DNA of 40,207 nt from Aquimarina agarilytica ZC1 (GTDB lineage: Bacteria; Bacteroidota; Bacteroidia; Flavobacteriales; Flavobacteriaceae): the NCBI RefSeq assembly GCF_000255455.1, contig NZ_JH621275.1, forward strand, positions 1-40,207, given 5' to 3'. Position numbers and translations under genes: made by a program. Below the pieces are notes generated by a model. It had not been told where the DNA came from, made no database searches, and saw only the letters and a program-made list of their open reading frames with translations. Of the stretch, positions 26,256 through 34,686 are shown in pieces (within the stretch, counting starts at the first letter, position 1; every line of letters starts with the position of its first letter).

Positions 26256-27092
26256 TTGGAAACAGGAACGACAAGGTTAAATAAATATTTAAGCGAAATA
26301 GGTTATTGTTCTCGTAGAGCTGCAGATAAACTTATTGAAGAGAAGCGTATACTTGTAAATGATGAATTGCCACAAATGGGACAAAAAGTTTCGCCTGATG
26401 ACCAAATAAGCGTTGATGGGGAGCAAATTCAAGACCCAAAACGCGAACATGTATATTTAGCGTTTAATAAGCCGGTAGGTGTAGTTTGTACCACTGACCT
26501 GCGAGAAAAAGATAATATTATTGACTTTATTAATTATCCGCAGCGGATATTTCCTATCGGTAGGCTGGATAAACCAAGTGAAGGTTTGATTCTTTTAACT
26601 AGCGATGGAGATGTGGTAAATAAAATTTTACGCTCACGTTATAATCACGAAAAGGAATATATAGTTACGGTGGATAAATTAATTACTCCCGATTTTATAC
26701 AGCGAATGGGGAATGGTATTCCAATTTTAGATACAGTCACAAAAAAGTGTGTCGTTGAAGAGATTAGTAAGTTTAGTTTTAGAATTATTTTAACTCAGGG
26801 GTTGAATAGACAAATTAGGCGCATGTGCGACTACCTAGGTTATGAGGTAGTGAAGTTGAAGCGTGTTCGAATAATGAATATTAAGCTACAATCAAATGTA
26901 GGTGAATACGTACTAATATCACAAAAAGAGATGTTTACAAATTTAAAATCTGACGAAATTGAAGATTTTATTGCACAAAAAAATAGTAAAAAAAGTTCAG
27001 AAAACGATAAATTAGGTATAAGTAATTGTAATAAAGTGAAAAAAATAGACCAATTAAACGAACAAGGAAGGATCGTTAAGAGAGGATTTTAA
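26256..27092 (+). CDS. rluF: 23S rRNA pseudouridine synthase RluF
   Basis: 278 residues. N-terminal S4 RNA-binding domain (RLNKYLSEIGYCSRRAADKLI, 7-27), then the RsuA/RluB/E/F-type catalytic domain with Asp105 in GRLDKPSEG. The run NKILRSRYNHEKEYIVTVDK, and GIPILDTVTKKC and QGLNRQIRRMC further on, match RluF, which modifies U2604 of 23S rRNA, better than RluB. The basic Lys/Asn/Ser tail of about 45 residues is extra. The start is TTG at 26256: an ATG at 26251 is out of frame, and the TTG directly precedes the family N-terminus. Single gene. Confidence 0.9.
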   Translation: METGTTRLNKYLSEIGYCSRRAADKLIEEKRILVNDELPQMGQKVSPDDQISVDGEQIQDPKREHVYLAFNKPVGVVCTTDLREKDNIIDFINYPQRIFPIGRLDKPSEGLILLTSDGDVVNKILRSRYNHEKEYIVTVDKLITPDFIQRMGNGIPILDTVTKKCVVEEISKFSFRIILTQGLNRQIRRMCDYLGYEVVKLKRVRIMNIKLQSNVGEYVLISQKEMFTNLKSDEIEDFIAQKNSKKSSENDKLGISNCNKVKKIDQLNEQGRIVKRGF

Positions 27093-27218
27093 CAAAGTAT
27101 AATATGTTGTTTTTTAGGCTTTTACAAACATTTAAAGAAAAGGATTACAACGATATCGAAGCTTGAAAACCAGTTTATTGCACTAAAAAACAACTTTAAA
27201 ACAATAAAAACATACGTT

Positions 27219-27252
27219 TTGTCGATTTTCTTGTGAAAATCTATTATATTTG
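27219..27252 (+). promoter_or_regulatory. Promoter of SH3 protein gene
   Basis: TTG at 27219-27221, 23-bp spacer, TATATTTG at 27245-27252, giving a leader of about 70 nt. Confidence 0.5.
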
Positions 27253-27331
27253 ATTTGTATTAGATAATAGCCATTTTTTTTGGCATGTTTATTGAAAGCC
27301 TACTAATACAAACGTAAATTACTTAGAAAAC

Positions 27332-28144
27332 ATGAAAAGATTTTTAGCCTCAATTTTTATTTTTCTTAGCATCACTTTGGTTAATGCGCAAGAAGAATTG
27401 TACTTCGTTTCAGTCGAATCATCGTCATTACGAAGTGGACCCGGAACAAATTACAATGTAGTTGCAGAATTAGGAAAAGGAATGCAAGTCTTACTTATTA
27501 GTGAAGATTTTGGAGACTGGTGGACGGTGCAATACAAGACAATGAATGGTTTTATCAGAAGATCAGACATTCTTGCAGTACCAGCTGGAATAGTTATTCA
27601 ACCAAAAGAAGAAGAAGATAATGAAGGAGATTATTATGAAGAAGAAGATACTACATCTAGTAAGTATGATGATTGGGAATCAACAGAATATGAAACAGGA
27701 GAAACACCTGAGTGTTTAAATATTGTTCCTGAATTTGATTACAGCTTAGATAATTATTTGAAGATAAATAATGTAGGTTCGAATACTGAAGCTGTGGTGA
27801 AGCTTATTAAAATAGATAACACTAATGGTGAAGAGTTAACATACCGTATTGCTTACATACAAGATGGTGATGTACACCAAATGAAAAACATCCCAGCGGG
27901 TAAGTATTACTTGAAAATTGCTTACGGTAAAGACTGGAGAGAATTTACAGAAAATGGGAACTGTTTTGGTAGATTTGTTGAAAACCCACAATACGAAAAA
28001 GGAGATGATATCGTAGATTTCACTCCAATAAAAACTAGTCAAGGAACGGATGTACCATCTTATGAGTTGTCATTGGATGTGAGTAACTCAAGTTCAAATA
28101 GTTTAGAAACGGAAGATATATCAGAAAAAGATTTTAATAACTAA
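27332..28144 (+). CDS. Secreted bacterial SH3 domain protein
   Basis: 270 residues. Signal peptide (MKRFLASIFIFLSITLVNAQ), then a bacterial SH3 (SH3_3) domain at ~22-85 with LRSGPGTNYNVV and DWWTVQYKTMNGFIRRSDI. An acidic linker rich in Glu, Asp and Tyr (~92-125) leads to a C-terminal domain (~125-250) with a Cys pair (PEC..., GNCFGRF) and beta-strands. The SH3 domain usually binds cell-wall peptides or mediates protein contacts. The C-terminal domain is not recognised. Periplasmic or surface location is likely. Confidence 0.75.
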   Translation: MKRFLASIFIFLSITLVNAQEELYFVSVESSSLRSGPGTNYNVVAELGKGMQVLLISEDFGDWWTVQYKTMNGFIRRSDILAVPAGIVIQPKEEEDNEGDYYEEEDTTSSKYDDWESTEYETGETPECLNIVPEFDYSLDNYLKINNVGSNTEAVVKLIKIDNTNGEELTYRIAYIQDGDVHQMKNIPAGKYYLKIAYGKDWREFTENGNCFGRFVENPQYEKGDDIVDFTPIKTSQGTDVPSYELSLDVSNSSSNSLETEDISEKDFNN

Positions 28145-28172
28145 TTTTTTTGAAAGGCTAATATAATAGATC

Positions 28173-28203
28173 AAACCCGAAGCTATGCTTCGGGTTTTTT
28201 GTT
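28173..28203 (+). terminator. Intrinsic terminator
   Basis: AAACCCGAAGC (28173-28183) pairs perfectly with GCTTCGGGTTT (28187-28197) with a 3-nt loop and a T-run. A very strong terminator. Confidence 0.92.
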
Positions 28204-28258
28204 TTTATAATAATTTTATAGTTGAATTAGCGGTGCTACTAATTCAAACCAAAAACAC

Positions 28259-28266
28259 TATTTTTG
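28259..28266 (+). promoter_or_regulatory. -7 element of rsgA operon
   Basis: TATTTTTG fits TAnnTTTG, 27 bp before the rsgA ATG. The -33 element is not clear. Confidence 0.45.
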
Positions 28267-28292
28267 TAACTGAATATTTAGAATAGCAATTA

Positions 28293-29246
28293 ATGACAGG
28301 AACCGTTTATAAGTCTACAGGAAGCTGGTATACAGTTAAGGGAAAAGACGGAGTGTTTTATAATTGCCGTATCAAGGGGAAATTTAGAATAAAGGGTATA
28401 AAAAGTACTAATCCAGTTTCGGTGGGAGATCAAGTGGTCTTTGATTTAGAAACTCAAGATGAAAAAACAACTGGGGTAATTAAAGAGATTAAAGAGCGTT
28501 CAAATTATATTGTTCGAAAATCAGTTAATTTGTCCAAGCAAACGCATATTATAGCGTCTAATATAGATATTGTTTTTTTAGTAATTACCTTAAATAATCC
28601 ACCAACATTTACTTCTTTTATTGATCGATTTTTAGTTACTGCTAAAGCCTATGGTATTAAAACAGTCTTGTTGTTTAATAAAATAGATACCTATAGCTCA
28701 GATGATCTTGATGAAATACGCTATTTGGCACATTTGTATAGAAATATAGGCTATGAATGTGAAGGTATTTCTGCAAAGACAGGTAAAAATATGGATAAAG
28801 TGATTGCCTTAATGCAAGGCAAGGTAAGTATGTTTGCAGGGCATAGTGGGGTAGGGAAATCCACTTTGGTAAATGCTATTCAACCGAGTTTGCATTTGAA
28901 AACCAAAGAGATTAGTGATCAGCATAAACAAGGACAGCATACCACAACGTTTGCTGAAATGTATGATCTGGAAAATGATATTCGAATTATTGATACACCT
29001 GGCATTAAAGGTTTTGGTGTAGTTGATATGGAGCCTAGTGAAGTAAGTGGGTATTTTCCGGAATTTTTTGAACGTCAATCAAATTGTAAATTTAATAATT
29101 GTTTGCATAAAAATGAACCTAAGTGTGCAGTTAAAGATGCTTTAGAGGCTGGGGAAATAGCTTGGTCTCGTTATAAAAGTTACTTGCAAATATTAGAAGG
29201 TGATGACACTCATTATCGTAAAAACGAATATACCAAGGATGTATGA
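28293..29246 (+). CDS. rsgA: Ribosome small subunit-dependent GTPase A
   Basis: 317 residues. A late 30S assembly factor with circularly permuted GTPase motifs: NKID (129-132) comes before the P-loop GHSGVGKS (183-190) and DTPG (234-237). An N-terminal OB fold spans ~1-75, and a C-terminal zinc site has Cys265, Cys270, His272 and Cys278. First gene of a compact run with dtd, mazG, a membrane protein and aroA. Its stop overlaps the dtd start (ATGA). Confidence 0.96.
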   Translation: MTGTVYKSTGSWYTVKGKDGVFYNCRIKGKFRIKGIKSTNPVSVGDQVVFDLETQDEKTTGVIKEIKERSNYIVRKSVNLSKQTHIIASNIDIVFLVITLNNPPTFTSFIDRFLVTAKAYGIKTVLLFNKIDTYSSDDLDEIRYLAHLYRNIGYECEGISAKTGKNMDKVIALMQGKVSMFAGHSGVGKSTLVNAIQPSLHLKTKEISDQHKQGQHTTTFAEMYDLENDIRIIDTPGIKGFGVVDMEPSEVSGYFPEFFERQSNCKFNNCLHKNEPKCAVKDALEAGEIAWSRYKSYLQILEGDDTHYRKNEYTKDV

Positions 29247-29695
29247 GGGTAGTGATTCAGCGTGTTTTAGAGGCGTCGGTAGTAGTAAAAGGAGAAACTG
29301 TTGGGGCTATTAACAAAGGATTATTGGTATTGTTAGGAGTTGAGGCTAGCGATGGTCAAGTTGATATTGAATGGTTGGTAAAAAAGATTTCTCAATTGCG
29401 TATTTTTCCAGGGAATGCGGGTAATATTGATAAAAGTATTCAAGATATTGATGGTGAAATTGCAGTAATAAGTCAGTTTACATTATATGCGAGTACAAAA
29501 AAAGGGAATCGCCCTAGTTTTATGAATTCGGCTAAGCCCGAGATTGCGAAGCCTATTTATGAAAGTTTTGTTACTCAATTGTCTGAAAAGCTTGGAAAAA
29601 AAGTAGCCACTGGTATTTTTGGAGCAGATATGAAGGTGTCGCTAATTAATGATGGTCCAGTTACCATATGTATGGATACAAAAAATAAAGAATAA
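29243..29695 (+). CDS. dtd: D-aminoacyl-tRNA deacylase
   Basis: 150 residues. It hydrolyses D-amino acids wrongly attached to tRNA. The two family motifs are SQFTLYA (~78-84) and NDGPVT (~137-142), whose Gly-cisPro rejects L-amino acids. The ATG overlaps the rsgA stop by four bases, so the two are translationally coupled. Confidence 0.96.
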   Translation: MRVVIQRVLEASVVVKGETVGAINKGLLVLLGVEASDGQVDIEWLVKKISQLRIFPGNAGNIDKSIQDIDGEIAVISQFTLYASTKKGNRPSFMNSAKPEIAKPIYESFVTQLSEKLGKKVATGIFGADMKVSLINDGPVTICMDTKNKE

Positions 29696-29758
29696 TCCAG
29701 TAGATAGTTTAGTTGCTTGAAATGAAAAGGAGCTTAACTGGAAAAATAGAACAAAAAG

Positions 29759-30085
29759 ATGGATATAAAAAATGCACAGCTAGACGTAGATGAATGGATA
29801 AAAAACCATGGTGTTCGTTATTTTAATGAATTAACCAATATGGCACAGCTTACCGAAGAAGTAGGTGAGGTAGCACGTATAATTGCTAGGCGCTATGGAG
29901 AACAGAGCGAAAAGGAAAGTGATAAAGATAAAGACCTAGGTGAGGAGTTAGCCGATGTGGTTTTTGTAGTTTTGTGTTTAGCAAACCAGACTGGTGTTAA
30001 TTTGGAAGAAGCTTTTAATAAAAAGCTAGATATTAAAACCAAAAGAGACCATGATAGGCATCATAATAATGAAAAATTAAAATAA
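29759..30085 (+). CDS. MazG-type nucleotide pyrophosphohydrolase
   Basis: 108 residues, a single MazG domain. The metal-binding EExxE (Glu33, Glu34, Glu37 in LTEEVGEVA) and ExxD (Glu63, Asp66 in GEELADVV) are present. It probably hydrolyses non-canonical NTPs or dNTPs. It is shorter than E. coli MazG, with one domain instead of two, as is common in Bacteroidota. It sits between dtd and the small membrane protein in the same run of genes. Confidence 0.9.
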   Translation: MDIKNAQLDVDEWIKNHGVRYFNELTNMAQLTEEVGEVARIIARRYGEQSEKESDKDKDLGEELADVVFVVLCLANQTGVNLEEAFNKKLDIKTKRDHDRHHNNEKLK

Positions 30086-30086
30086 T

Positions 30087-30347
30087 ATGTTTAAGCAGAT
30101 AATGAGTTCTGAGGCATATTGGAGATCTGTAATTAGGTTAGGATTTCTTTTTGCTGTTGTTTTTGGTATTGTTGAACATATAGGGCAATACAAAGGGGTC
30201 AATTTTGATGGCTTTAAAGCTGATATCCTTGATAAAGGATTAATATTTAGGTATGTGCGTTCAAAAATTGTAGGAGGTTTAATTTATGGATTAATTGTGT
30301 CCTTTGTTTTTCAACGACGTAAAATTATTGAGAGTAGAAGAAAATAA
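30087..30347 (+). CDS. Small conserved membrane protein, unknown function
   Basis: 86 residues with two hydrophobic segments (about 18-30, VIRLGFLFAVVFGIV, and 62-75, IVGGLIYGLIVSFVF) around a polar loop, and a basic tail (QRRKIIESRRK). I recall similar proteins next to mazG and aroA in other Flavobacteriaceae, but know no function. Its stop codon shares one base with the aroA ATG (TAATG), so aroA translation probably depends on it. Confidence 0.7.
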   Translation: MFKQIMSSEAYWRSVIRLGFLFAVVFGIVEHIGQYKGVNFDGFKADILDKGLIFRYVRSKIVGGLIYGLIVSFVFQRRKIIESRRK

Positions 30348-31582
30348 TGAATTTAGAATTAACTCAAATTGCAGATATCTCAAATGAGACACTGCAAATA
30401 ACAGGATCAAAAAGTGAAGCAAATAGATTATTAATTTTGCAAGCACTGTATTCAAAAATTAGTATCAAAAATCTATCGAATAGTGATGACTCTCAAGTAA
30501 TGCAGGAAGCTATTGTAAGTTCGGAGGAATTGGTGGATATACATCATGCCGGTACGGCAATGCGTTTTTTAACGTCTTATTTTGCTACGCGAGAGGGACG
30601 TAAAACTGTTTTGACAGGAAGTGAGCGTATGCAACAACGACCTATAAAAATATTAGTAGATGCGTTACGTGATTTAGGAGCAGATATTACTTATCAAAAC
30701 GAAGAAGGTTACCCGCCAATAGTTTTGAATGGGAAAAAATTGACAAAAAATAAGGTAAGCTTAAAAGCGAATGTAAGTAGTCAATATATTTCGTCATTAA
30801 TGCTGATAGCACCTTCTTTAGAAAATGGATTAGAAATTGCTTTAGAAGGAAAAGTAACTTCGGTTCCTTATATAAAAATGACTCTTTCTTTATTAAAAGA
30901 AATTGGAGCTGAAGGAAGTTTTGAGCATAATGTCATTAAAATAGCACCTTTAGCTGTTTGTAATACAGATACAATTGTTGTGGAGTCCGATTGGAGTTCG
31001 GCATCCTATTTTTATAGTTTAGTGGCGCTTTCAAAAAATGCAAAAGTAACACTTGGAAGTTATAAAAAATCGAGTTACCAAGGAGATGCCGCTTTAGCAG
31101 AAATTTATAAAAATTTAGGGGTACAAACTTCTTATAACAATAACACCATTACATTGGAAAAAGTATCTGATGTGACCAAGGGAACGGATGCCTTTAATGG
31201 GGCACTGGATTTAGCGAATTCTCCCGATATAGCGCAAACCATAGCGGTTACTTGTTTTGGTTTAGGAGTTTCGTGTCATTTAACAGGTTTGCATACGCTT
31301 AAAATTAAAGAAACGGACCGCTTAGAGGCCTTAAAAGCTGAAATTGAAAAGTTAGGTGGAATTGTGGAGATTACAGAAGATGCCTTGAAGCTTAGGGCGG
31401 AATCAACAATAAAGGCAGGAGTGGCTATAGCTACCTACCAAGATCATCGAATGGCTATGGCGTTTGCACCTTTGGCTTTAAGAACACAATTATTGATTAA
31501 TGAGGCGGAAGTGGTAAGTAAGTCTTATCCCGATTTTTGGTCAGATATGCAAAAACTTGGATTCCAAATTAATGAAGTGTAA
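30347..31582 (+). CDS. aroA: 3-phosphoshikimate 1-carboxyvinyltransferase (EPSPS)
   Basis: 411 residues, sixth step of the shikimate pathway (shikimate-3-phosphate + PEP to EPSP). Recognised by GSKSEANR (20-27, with Lys22), GTAMRFL (~68-75), SSQYISSLML (S3P binding), LHTLKIKETDRL and YQDHRMAMAFAPLAL near the C-terminus. The PEP/glyphosate loop reads HHAGTAMRFL where E. coli has GNAGTAMRPL, so the Pro101 position is Phe. The Gly96 position is kept. It is translationally coupled to the small membrane protein and followed by a terminator. Confidence 0.95.
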   Translation: MNLELTQIADISNETLQITGSKSEANRLLILQALYSKISIKNLSNSDDSQVMQEAIVSSEELVDIHHAGTAMRFLTSYFATREGRKTVLTGSERMQQRPIKILVDALRDLGADITYQNEEGYPPIVLNGKKLTKNKVSLKANVSSQYISSLMLIAPSLENGLEIALEGKVTSVPYIKMTLSLLKEIGAEGSFEHNVIKIAPLAVCNTDTIVVESDWSSASYFYSLVALSKNAKVTLGSYKKSSYQGDAALAEIYKNLGVQTSYNNNTITLEKVSDVTKGTDAFNGALDLANSPDIAQTIAVTCFGLGVSCHLTGLHTLKIKETDRLEALKAEIEKLGGIVEITEDALKLRAESTIKAGVAIATYQDHRMAMAFAPLALRTQLLINEAEVVSKSYPDFWSDMQKLGFQINEV

Positions 31583-31605
31583 GTGCTAGTAAAATAAAGT
31601 GATAT

Positions 31606-31638
31606 AAAAAGCTCATGACGTTGTTGTGGGCTTTTTTT
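31606..31638 (+). terminator. Terminator of the rsgA-aroA run
   Basis: AAAAAGC (31606-31612) with GCTTTTT (31630-31636), extended by four further pairs including G-U, 9-nt loop and seven T. Confidence 0.75.
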
Positions 31639-31754
31639 ATGGGTATGTAAGAGTTGTTGTACATACTAAAACGATGTAGTTTTTTTAGTGAATTTTTAAA
31701 ACAATATTTTTAAGTAAGTGGTGTTTATGCACGAGAACACACTAAACTTTACTT

Positions 31755-32210
31755 ATGAAACAGTCATTATTATTTTTAACATTTTTAGTACTTCCATTTT
31801 ATATCAATGCACAAATTGTTGTTGTTGAAAAAAAGAATAAAATAGAATTAGTAGGGGGTATTCAGCCTATTAAAAGACACAAAGTAGAATTGACAAGATT
31901 TGAAAAAACCTATTGTTTAAATTACATTGATACAAAACATAAAAGTAATTATGAATATAAAAGCTTTTGCTTTGATGATTTAGAAGGATCATTCGATGAT
32001 TTTTATGGTACCATTCTTAATGGTTTTGATGAATTGCCTGAAGATCCAGTAAAAATTTCATTTCCTAATTGTAATGTTGAATTCAAATTTTCATCCTCAT
32101 TAGGAACTTCGTACGTGGAATTTTTTCATTATTTTAATGGAAATGTGGGAACAAGTGTACAGATATCAAGAGGGAAGTGGGAAAAATTATTTGGAATGGA
32201 TCGAATTTAA
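31755..32210 (+). CDS. Secreted protein of unknown function
   Basis: 151 residues. Signal peptide MKQSLLFLTFLVLPFYINAQ, then about 130 residues with two or three cysteines and an aromatic, strand-rich C-terminal half (VEFKFSSSLGTSYVEFFHYF). No domain is recognised. It stands alone between the aroA terminator and the queA promoter. Confidence 0.6.
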   Translation: MKQSLLFLTFLVLPFYINAQIVVVEKKNKIELVGGIQPIKRHKVELTRFEKTYCLNYIDTKHKSNYEYKSFCFDDLEGSFDDFYGTILNGFDELPEDPVKISFPNCNVEFKFSSSLGTSYVEFFHYFNGNVGTSVQISRGKWEKLFGMDRI

Positions 32211-32292
32211 TATTTAGATTTCTTTTTTAGTACCGGTAGCTTAGTAATTATTGGTGGTTGCGTAGTTTGTTTTTATTTTTTTGGACAAATAC

Positions 32293-32324
32293 TTGACAAC
32301 CCCTATGCTCAGATTGTATATTTG
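32293..32324 (+). promoter_or_regulatory. Promoter of queA
   Basis: TTG at 32293-32295, 21-bp spacer, TATATTTG at 32317-32324. Leader about 17 nt. Confidence 0.62.
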
Positions 32325-32347
32325 CCTTCTTATCAAAAACTAGATAT

Positions 32348-33397
32348 ATGAAGTTATCACATTTCGATTTCAATTTGCCAGAAGAATTACTAGCAGAATA
32401 CCCTTCAGAAAACCGTGACGAGTCCCGTTTAATGGTTTTAAATCGAAAAGAAAATACTATTGAGCATAAGCAATTTAAGGATTTGATCGATTACTTTGAT
32501 GAAAAGGATGTAATGGTATTAAACAATACCAAAGTATTCCCAGCTCGTTTATTTGGAAACAAAGAAAAAACAGGTGCGCGCATTGAGGTGTTTTTATTAC
32601 GTGAATTAAATTCGGAAACACGTCTTTGGGATGTGTTAGTGGATCCAGCTCGTAAGATTAGAATTGGAAATAAATTGTATTTCGGTGATGATGAAACATT
32701 AGTAGCTGAGGTTATTGATAATACAACCTCAAGAGGAAGAACATTACGTTTTTTATATGATGGTTCTTACGAAGAATTTCGTAAAAAATTAAATGATTTA
32801 GGGGAAACTCCACTTCCTAAATATATCAAAAGGGAAGTAGAGCCCGAAGATATGGATCGTTACCAAACGATTTATGCAAAAAATGAAGGGGCAGTAGCTG
32901 CTCCAACAGCAGGTTTGCATTTTTCTAAGCATTTGTTGAAACGTTTGGAAATTAAAGGAATTGATTTTGCTGAAGTAACGTTACATGTTGGTTTAGGTAC
33001 ATTTAGTCCTGTAGAAGTAGAGGATTTGTCTAAACATAAAATGGATAGTGAAGAAGCTGAAATACAAACAGAAGCAACTCAAATTGTAAATAAGGCAATT
33101 AAAGAGAAGCGTCGTATTTGTGCTGTAGGAACTACGGTAATGAGAACATTGGAAAGCTCAGTATCTTCAGAAAATACATTAAATGAATTTCGTGGTTGGA
33201 CAAACAAATTTATTTTTCCTCCTCATGATTTTAGTATTGCAAATTGTATGATTACAAACTTTCATACACCAAAGTCAACATTATTAATGATGGTTTCGGC
33301 ATTTGCTGGGCATGATTTAATGAAAAGAGCTTATGATGAAGCTGTAAAGGAAAAATATAAATTCTATAGTTATGGTGATGCCATGTTGATTATCTAA
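32348..33397 (+). CDS. queA: tRNA preQ1(34) S-adenosylmethionine ribosyltransferase-isomerase
   Basis: 349 residues, full length. It transfers and isomerises the ribosyl part of SAM onto preQ1 in tRNA to form epoxyqueuosine. Typical segments are [20 protein letters not shown] at the N-terminus, [18 protein letters not shown], and the conserved [10 protein letters not shown] followed by HVGLGTF. Monocistronic. With queE elsewhere in the window, it shows that the organism makes queuosine. Confidence 0.96.
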   Translation: MKLSHFDFNLPEELLAEYPSENRDESRLMVLNRKENTIEHKQFKDLIDYFDEKDVMVLNNTKVFPARLFGNKEKTGARIEVFLLRELNSETRLWDVLVDPARKIRIGNKLYFGDDETLVAEVIDNTTSRGRTLRFLYDGSYEEFRKKLNDLGETPLPKYIKREVEPEDMDRYQTIYAKNEGAVAAPTAGLHFSKHLLKRLEIKGIDFAEVTLHVGLGTFSPVEVEDLSKHKMDSEEAEIQTEATQIVNKAIKEKRRICAVGTTVMRTLESSVSSENTLNEFRGWTNKFIFPPHDFSIANCMITNFHTPKSTLLMMVSAFAGHDLMKRAYDEAVKEKYKFYSYGDAMLII

Positions 33398-33423
33398 ACT
33401 TTTTAAGGTTATTATAATAGTAT

Positions 33424-33457
33424 AAAAGAGCTACATTTTAATGTGGCTCTTTTTTTC
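33424..33457 (+). terminator. Terminator of queA
   Basis: AAAAGAGCTACAT pairs with ATGTGGCTCTTTT (one G-U) around a TTTA-type loop, then a T-run. Confidence 0.85.
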
Positions 33458-33521
33458 AATTGTCAAGCTATGTAAAACAACTAATGATAGTTTGTAATAA
33501 ATAAGACTATTGCCAGTGTCT

Positions 33522-33583
33522 CCGCTTTTCCATAGCGAAAAGTAACGCTACTGCTAGGCTTTGGCTAGTAGCAACACAGCATT
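33522..33583. repeat. 62-bp direct repeat, left copy
   Basis: 51 of 62 bases, counted by hand, match the copy at 34513-34574. The shared core TAGCGAAAAGTAACG is followed by TACTGCTAGG and TAGTAGCAA, which can fold as nested hairpins (CTAGC/GCTAG type arms). The two copies bracket the toxin-antitoxin genes in the same orientation. Similarity continues weakly for about 30 bp further. Apart from this repeat, 33458-33765 shows no gene. Confidence 0.8.
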
Positions 33584-33765
33584 GCAGACAAAGCGTATAA
33601 AACAAAGCTATTTCTTAATTGAGATAACCCACTTTATTTAATATACAGAAGTGTATCAAGCAAATGATTTAGAGGACTTGCATAGCATCGAGGATAACTT
33701 TCATCCGCTTTTGTAAAAACAAAGCTTATTTTTAAGGAATGATTTTTGTATATTAGAAACAATGT

Positions 33766-33784
33766 AGATATATAATTATCTTTG
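33766..33784 (+). promoter_or_regulatory. Toxin-antitoxin promoter and candidate operator
   Basis: TATCTTTG (33777-33784) is a -7 element 18 bp before the antitoxin ATG. AGATA-N6-TATCT (33766-33781) overlaps it. Autoregulation by the antitoxin, alone or with its toxin, is usual for this type of system and would fit here. Confidence 0.5.
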
Positions 33785-33802
33785 TATTAATATTTTTGAA
33801 TT

Positions 33803-34057
33803 ATGGATTTAGCGACTAGAAAAAACAGATTTATACAGCAATTTGAGCAAATTGCTGATATTAATCTTATCGAAAAATTTGAGAGTTTTTTAAAAGAAGA
33901 ATTAGATTCAAAAAAAGAAATTGTTGCTTACGGGGTTAAAGGAGAACCTCTTACTAAAGAAATGTATATGAAGAAAGTCAAAGACGCTGATTTAGCTATG
34001 GATGAAGGTAAATATATTTCGTCAGAGCAACTGAAGAAACAAATGCTAGGCTGGTAA
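33803..34057 (+). CDS. Antitoxin of RelE/ParE-type module
   Basis: 84 residues. The C-terminal half (YGVKGEPLTKEMYMKKVKDADLAM...GKYISSEQLKKQM) is the toxin-wrapping segment seen in Bacteroidota antitoxins of RelE/ParE pairs. The N-terminal half is a helical region (FEQIADINLIEKFESFLKEEL) that probably dimerises. A classical DNA-binding fold is not obvious. The stop codon is followed directly by the toxin ATG (0-bp gap), as expected for strict co-translation. Confidence 0.8.
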   Translation: MDLATRKNRFIQQFEQIADINLIEKFESFLKEELDSKKEIVAYGVKGEPLTKEMYMKKVKDADLAMDEGKYISSEQLKKQMLGW

Positions 34058-34363
34058 ATGAATATAAGAGTCGATTGGTCTGACGATTCTGTTGAGGACT
34101 TAAATTTTATTTTTGAAAGAGTAAAGAAAAAGACTGTTTCTAAAGAATTAGCAAAAAACGTAATTGATGATATTTATGAAACTGGTATTAGTATATCGTT
34201 TGTTGAACAATATCAAGTTGATGAAATTTTGGGGAAGCCATATCGTAGAATGGTAGTCAGGCACTTTAAATTAATTTATAGAGCAATGACTGAAAAGCAT
34301 ATAAGAATTATTCAGGTTTTTGACACTTATCAAAACTCGTTGAAACTTAGAAAAGATATATAA
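34058..34363 (+). CDS. RelE/ParE-family toxin
   Basis: 101 residues. Family pattern: N-terminal VDWSDDSVEDLNFIFERVKKK, then YQVDEILGKPYRRMVVRHFKLIYRA and a final strand IRIIQVFDTYQNSLKLR. Members cut ribosome-bound mRNA or poison gyrase; the sequence does not decide which. Arg in RRMVVRHFKLIY is in the place of functional basic residues of RelE-like toxins. The pair lies as a cassette between two 62-bp repeats. Confidence 0.87.
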   Translation: MNIRVDWSDDSVEDLNFIFERVKKKTVSKELAKNVIDDIYETGISISFVEQYQVDEILGKPYRRMVVRHFKLIYRAMTEKHIRIIQVFDTYQNSLKLRKDI

Positions 34364-34512
34364 TTATGTAGAGCAATGATTCTTAAAGGAGTTGTTGCTT
34401 TTTCCGTTTACGTTCATTAGCATAGATGTTACACCAATAACATTGATAATCTAGCTTTAAGAAAAGTCCAACAGCTTGTTGGATAATTAGAGCCGAATCT
34501 AACCGAAGACCC

Positions 34513-34574
34513 CCGCTGTTCCCTAGCGAAAAGTAACGTTACTGCTAGGTGGTGATTAGTAGCAATATGGCATT
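34513..34574. repeat. 62-bp direct repeat, right copy
   Basis: Partner of 33522-33583. In this copy AGTAACGTTACT is a perfect 12-bp palindrome, held between CCTAGC and GCTAGG, so a cruciform or hairpin is likely. The distance between the copies, start to start, is 991 bp. Confidence 0.8.
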
Positions 34575-34590
34575 TAAAGAAAGAGTAAAA

Positions 34591-34628
34591 AACAAAAAGC
34601 TATTCTGTAAAAAGAGTAGCTTTTTGTT
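34591..34628. terminator. Bidirectional terminator
   Basis: AACAAAAAGCTA (34591-34602) pairs perfectly over 12 bp with TAGCTTTTTGTT (34617-34628), T-rich on both sides. It serves the toxin gene on the plus strand and the GH5 gene on the minus strand. A second small hairpin, TGCTAGT-TTCTC-ACTAGCA, lies at 34648-34666. The gap 34364-34686 otherwise holds only the right repeat copy. Confidence 0.7.
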
Positions 34629-34686
34629 GTAATAAAATGGTTATATCTGCTAGTTTCTCACTAGCAATAGCCTTATTAAAACGTAT

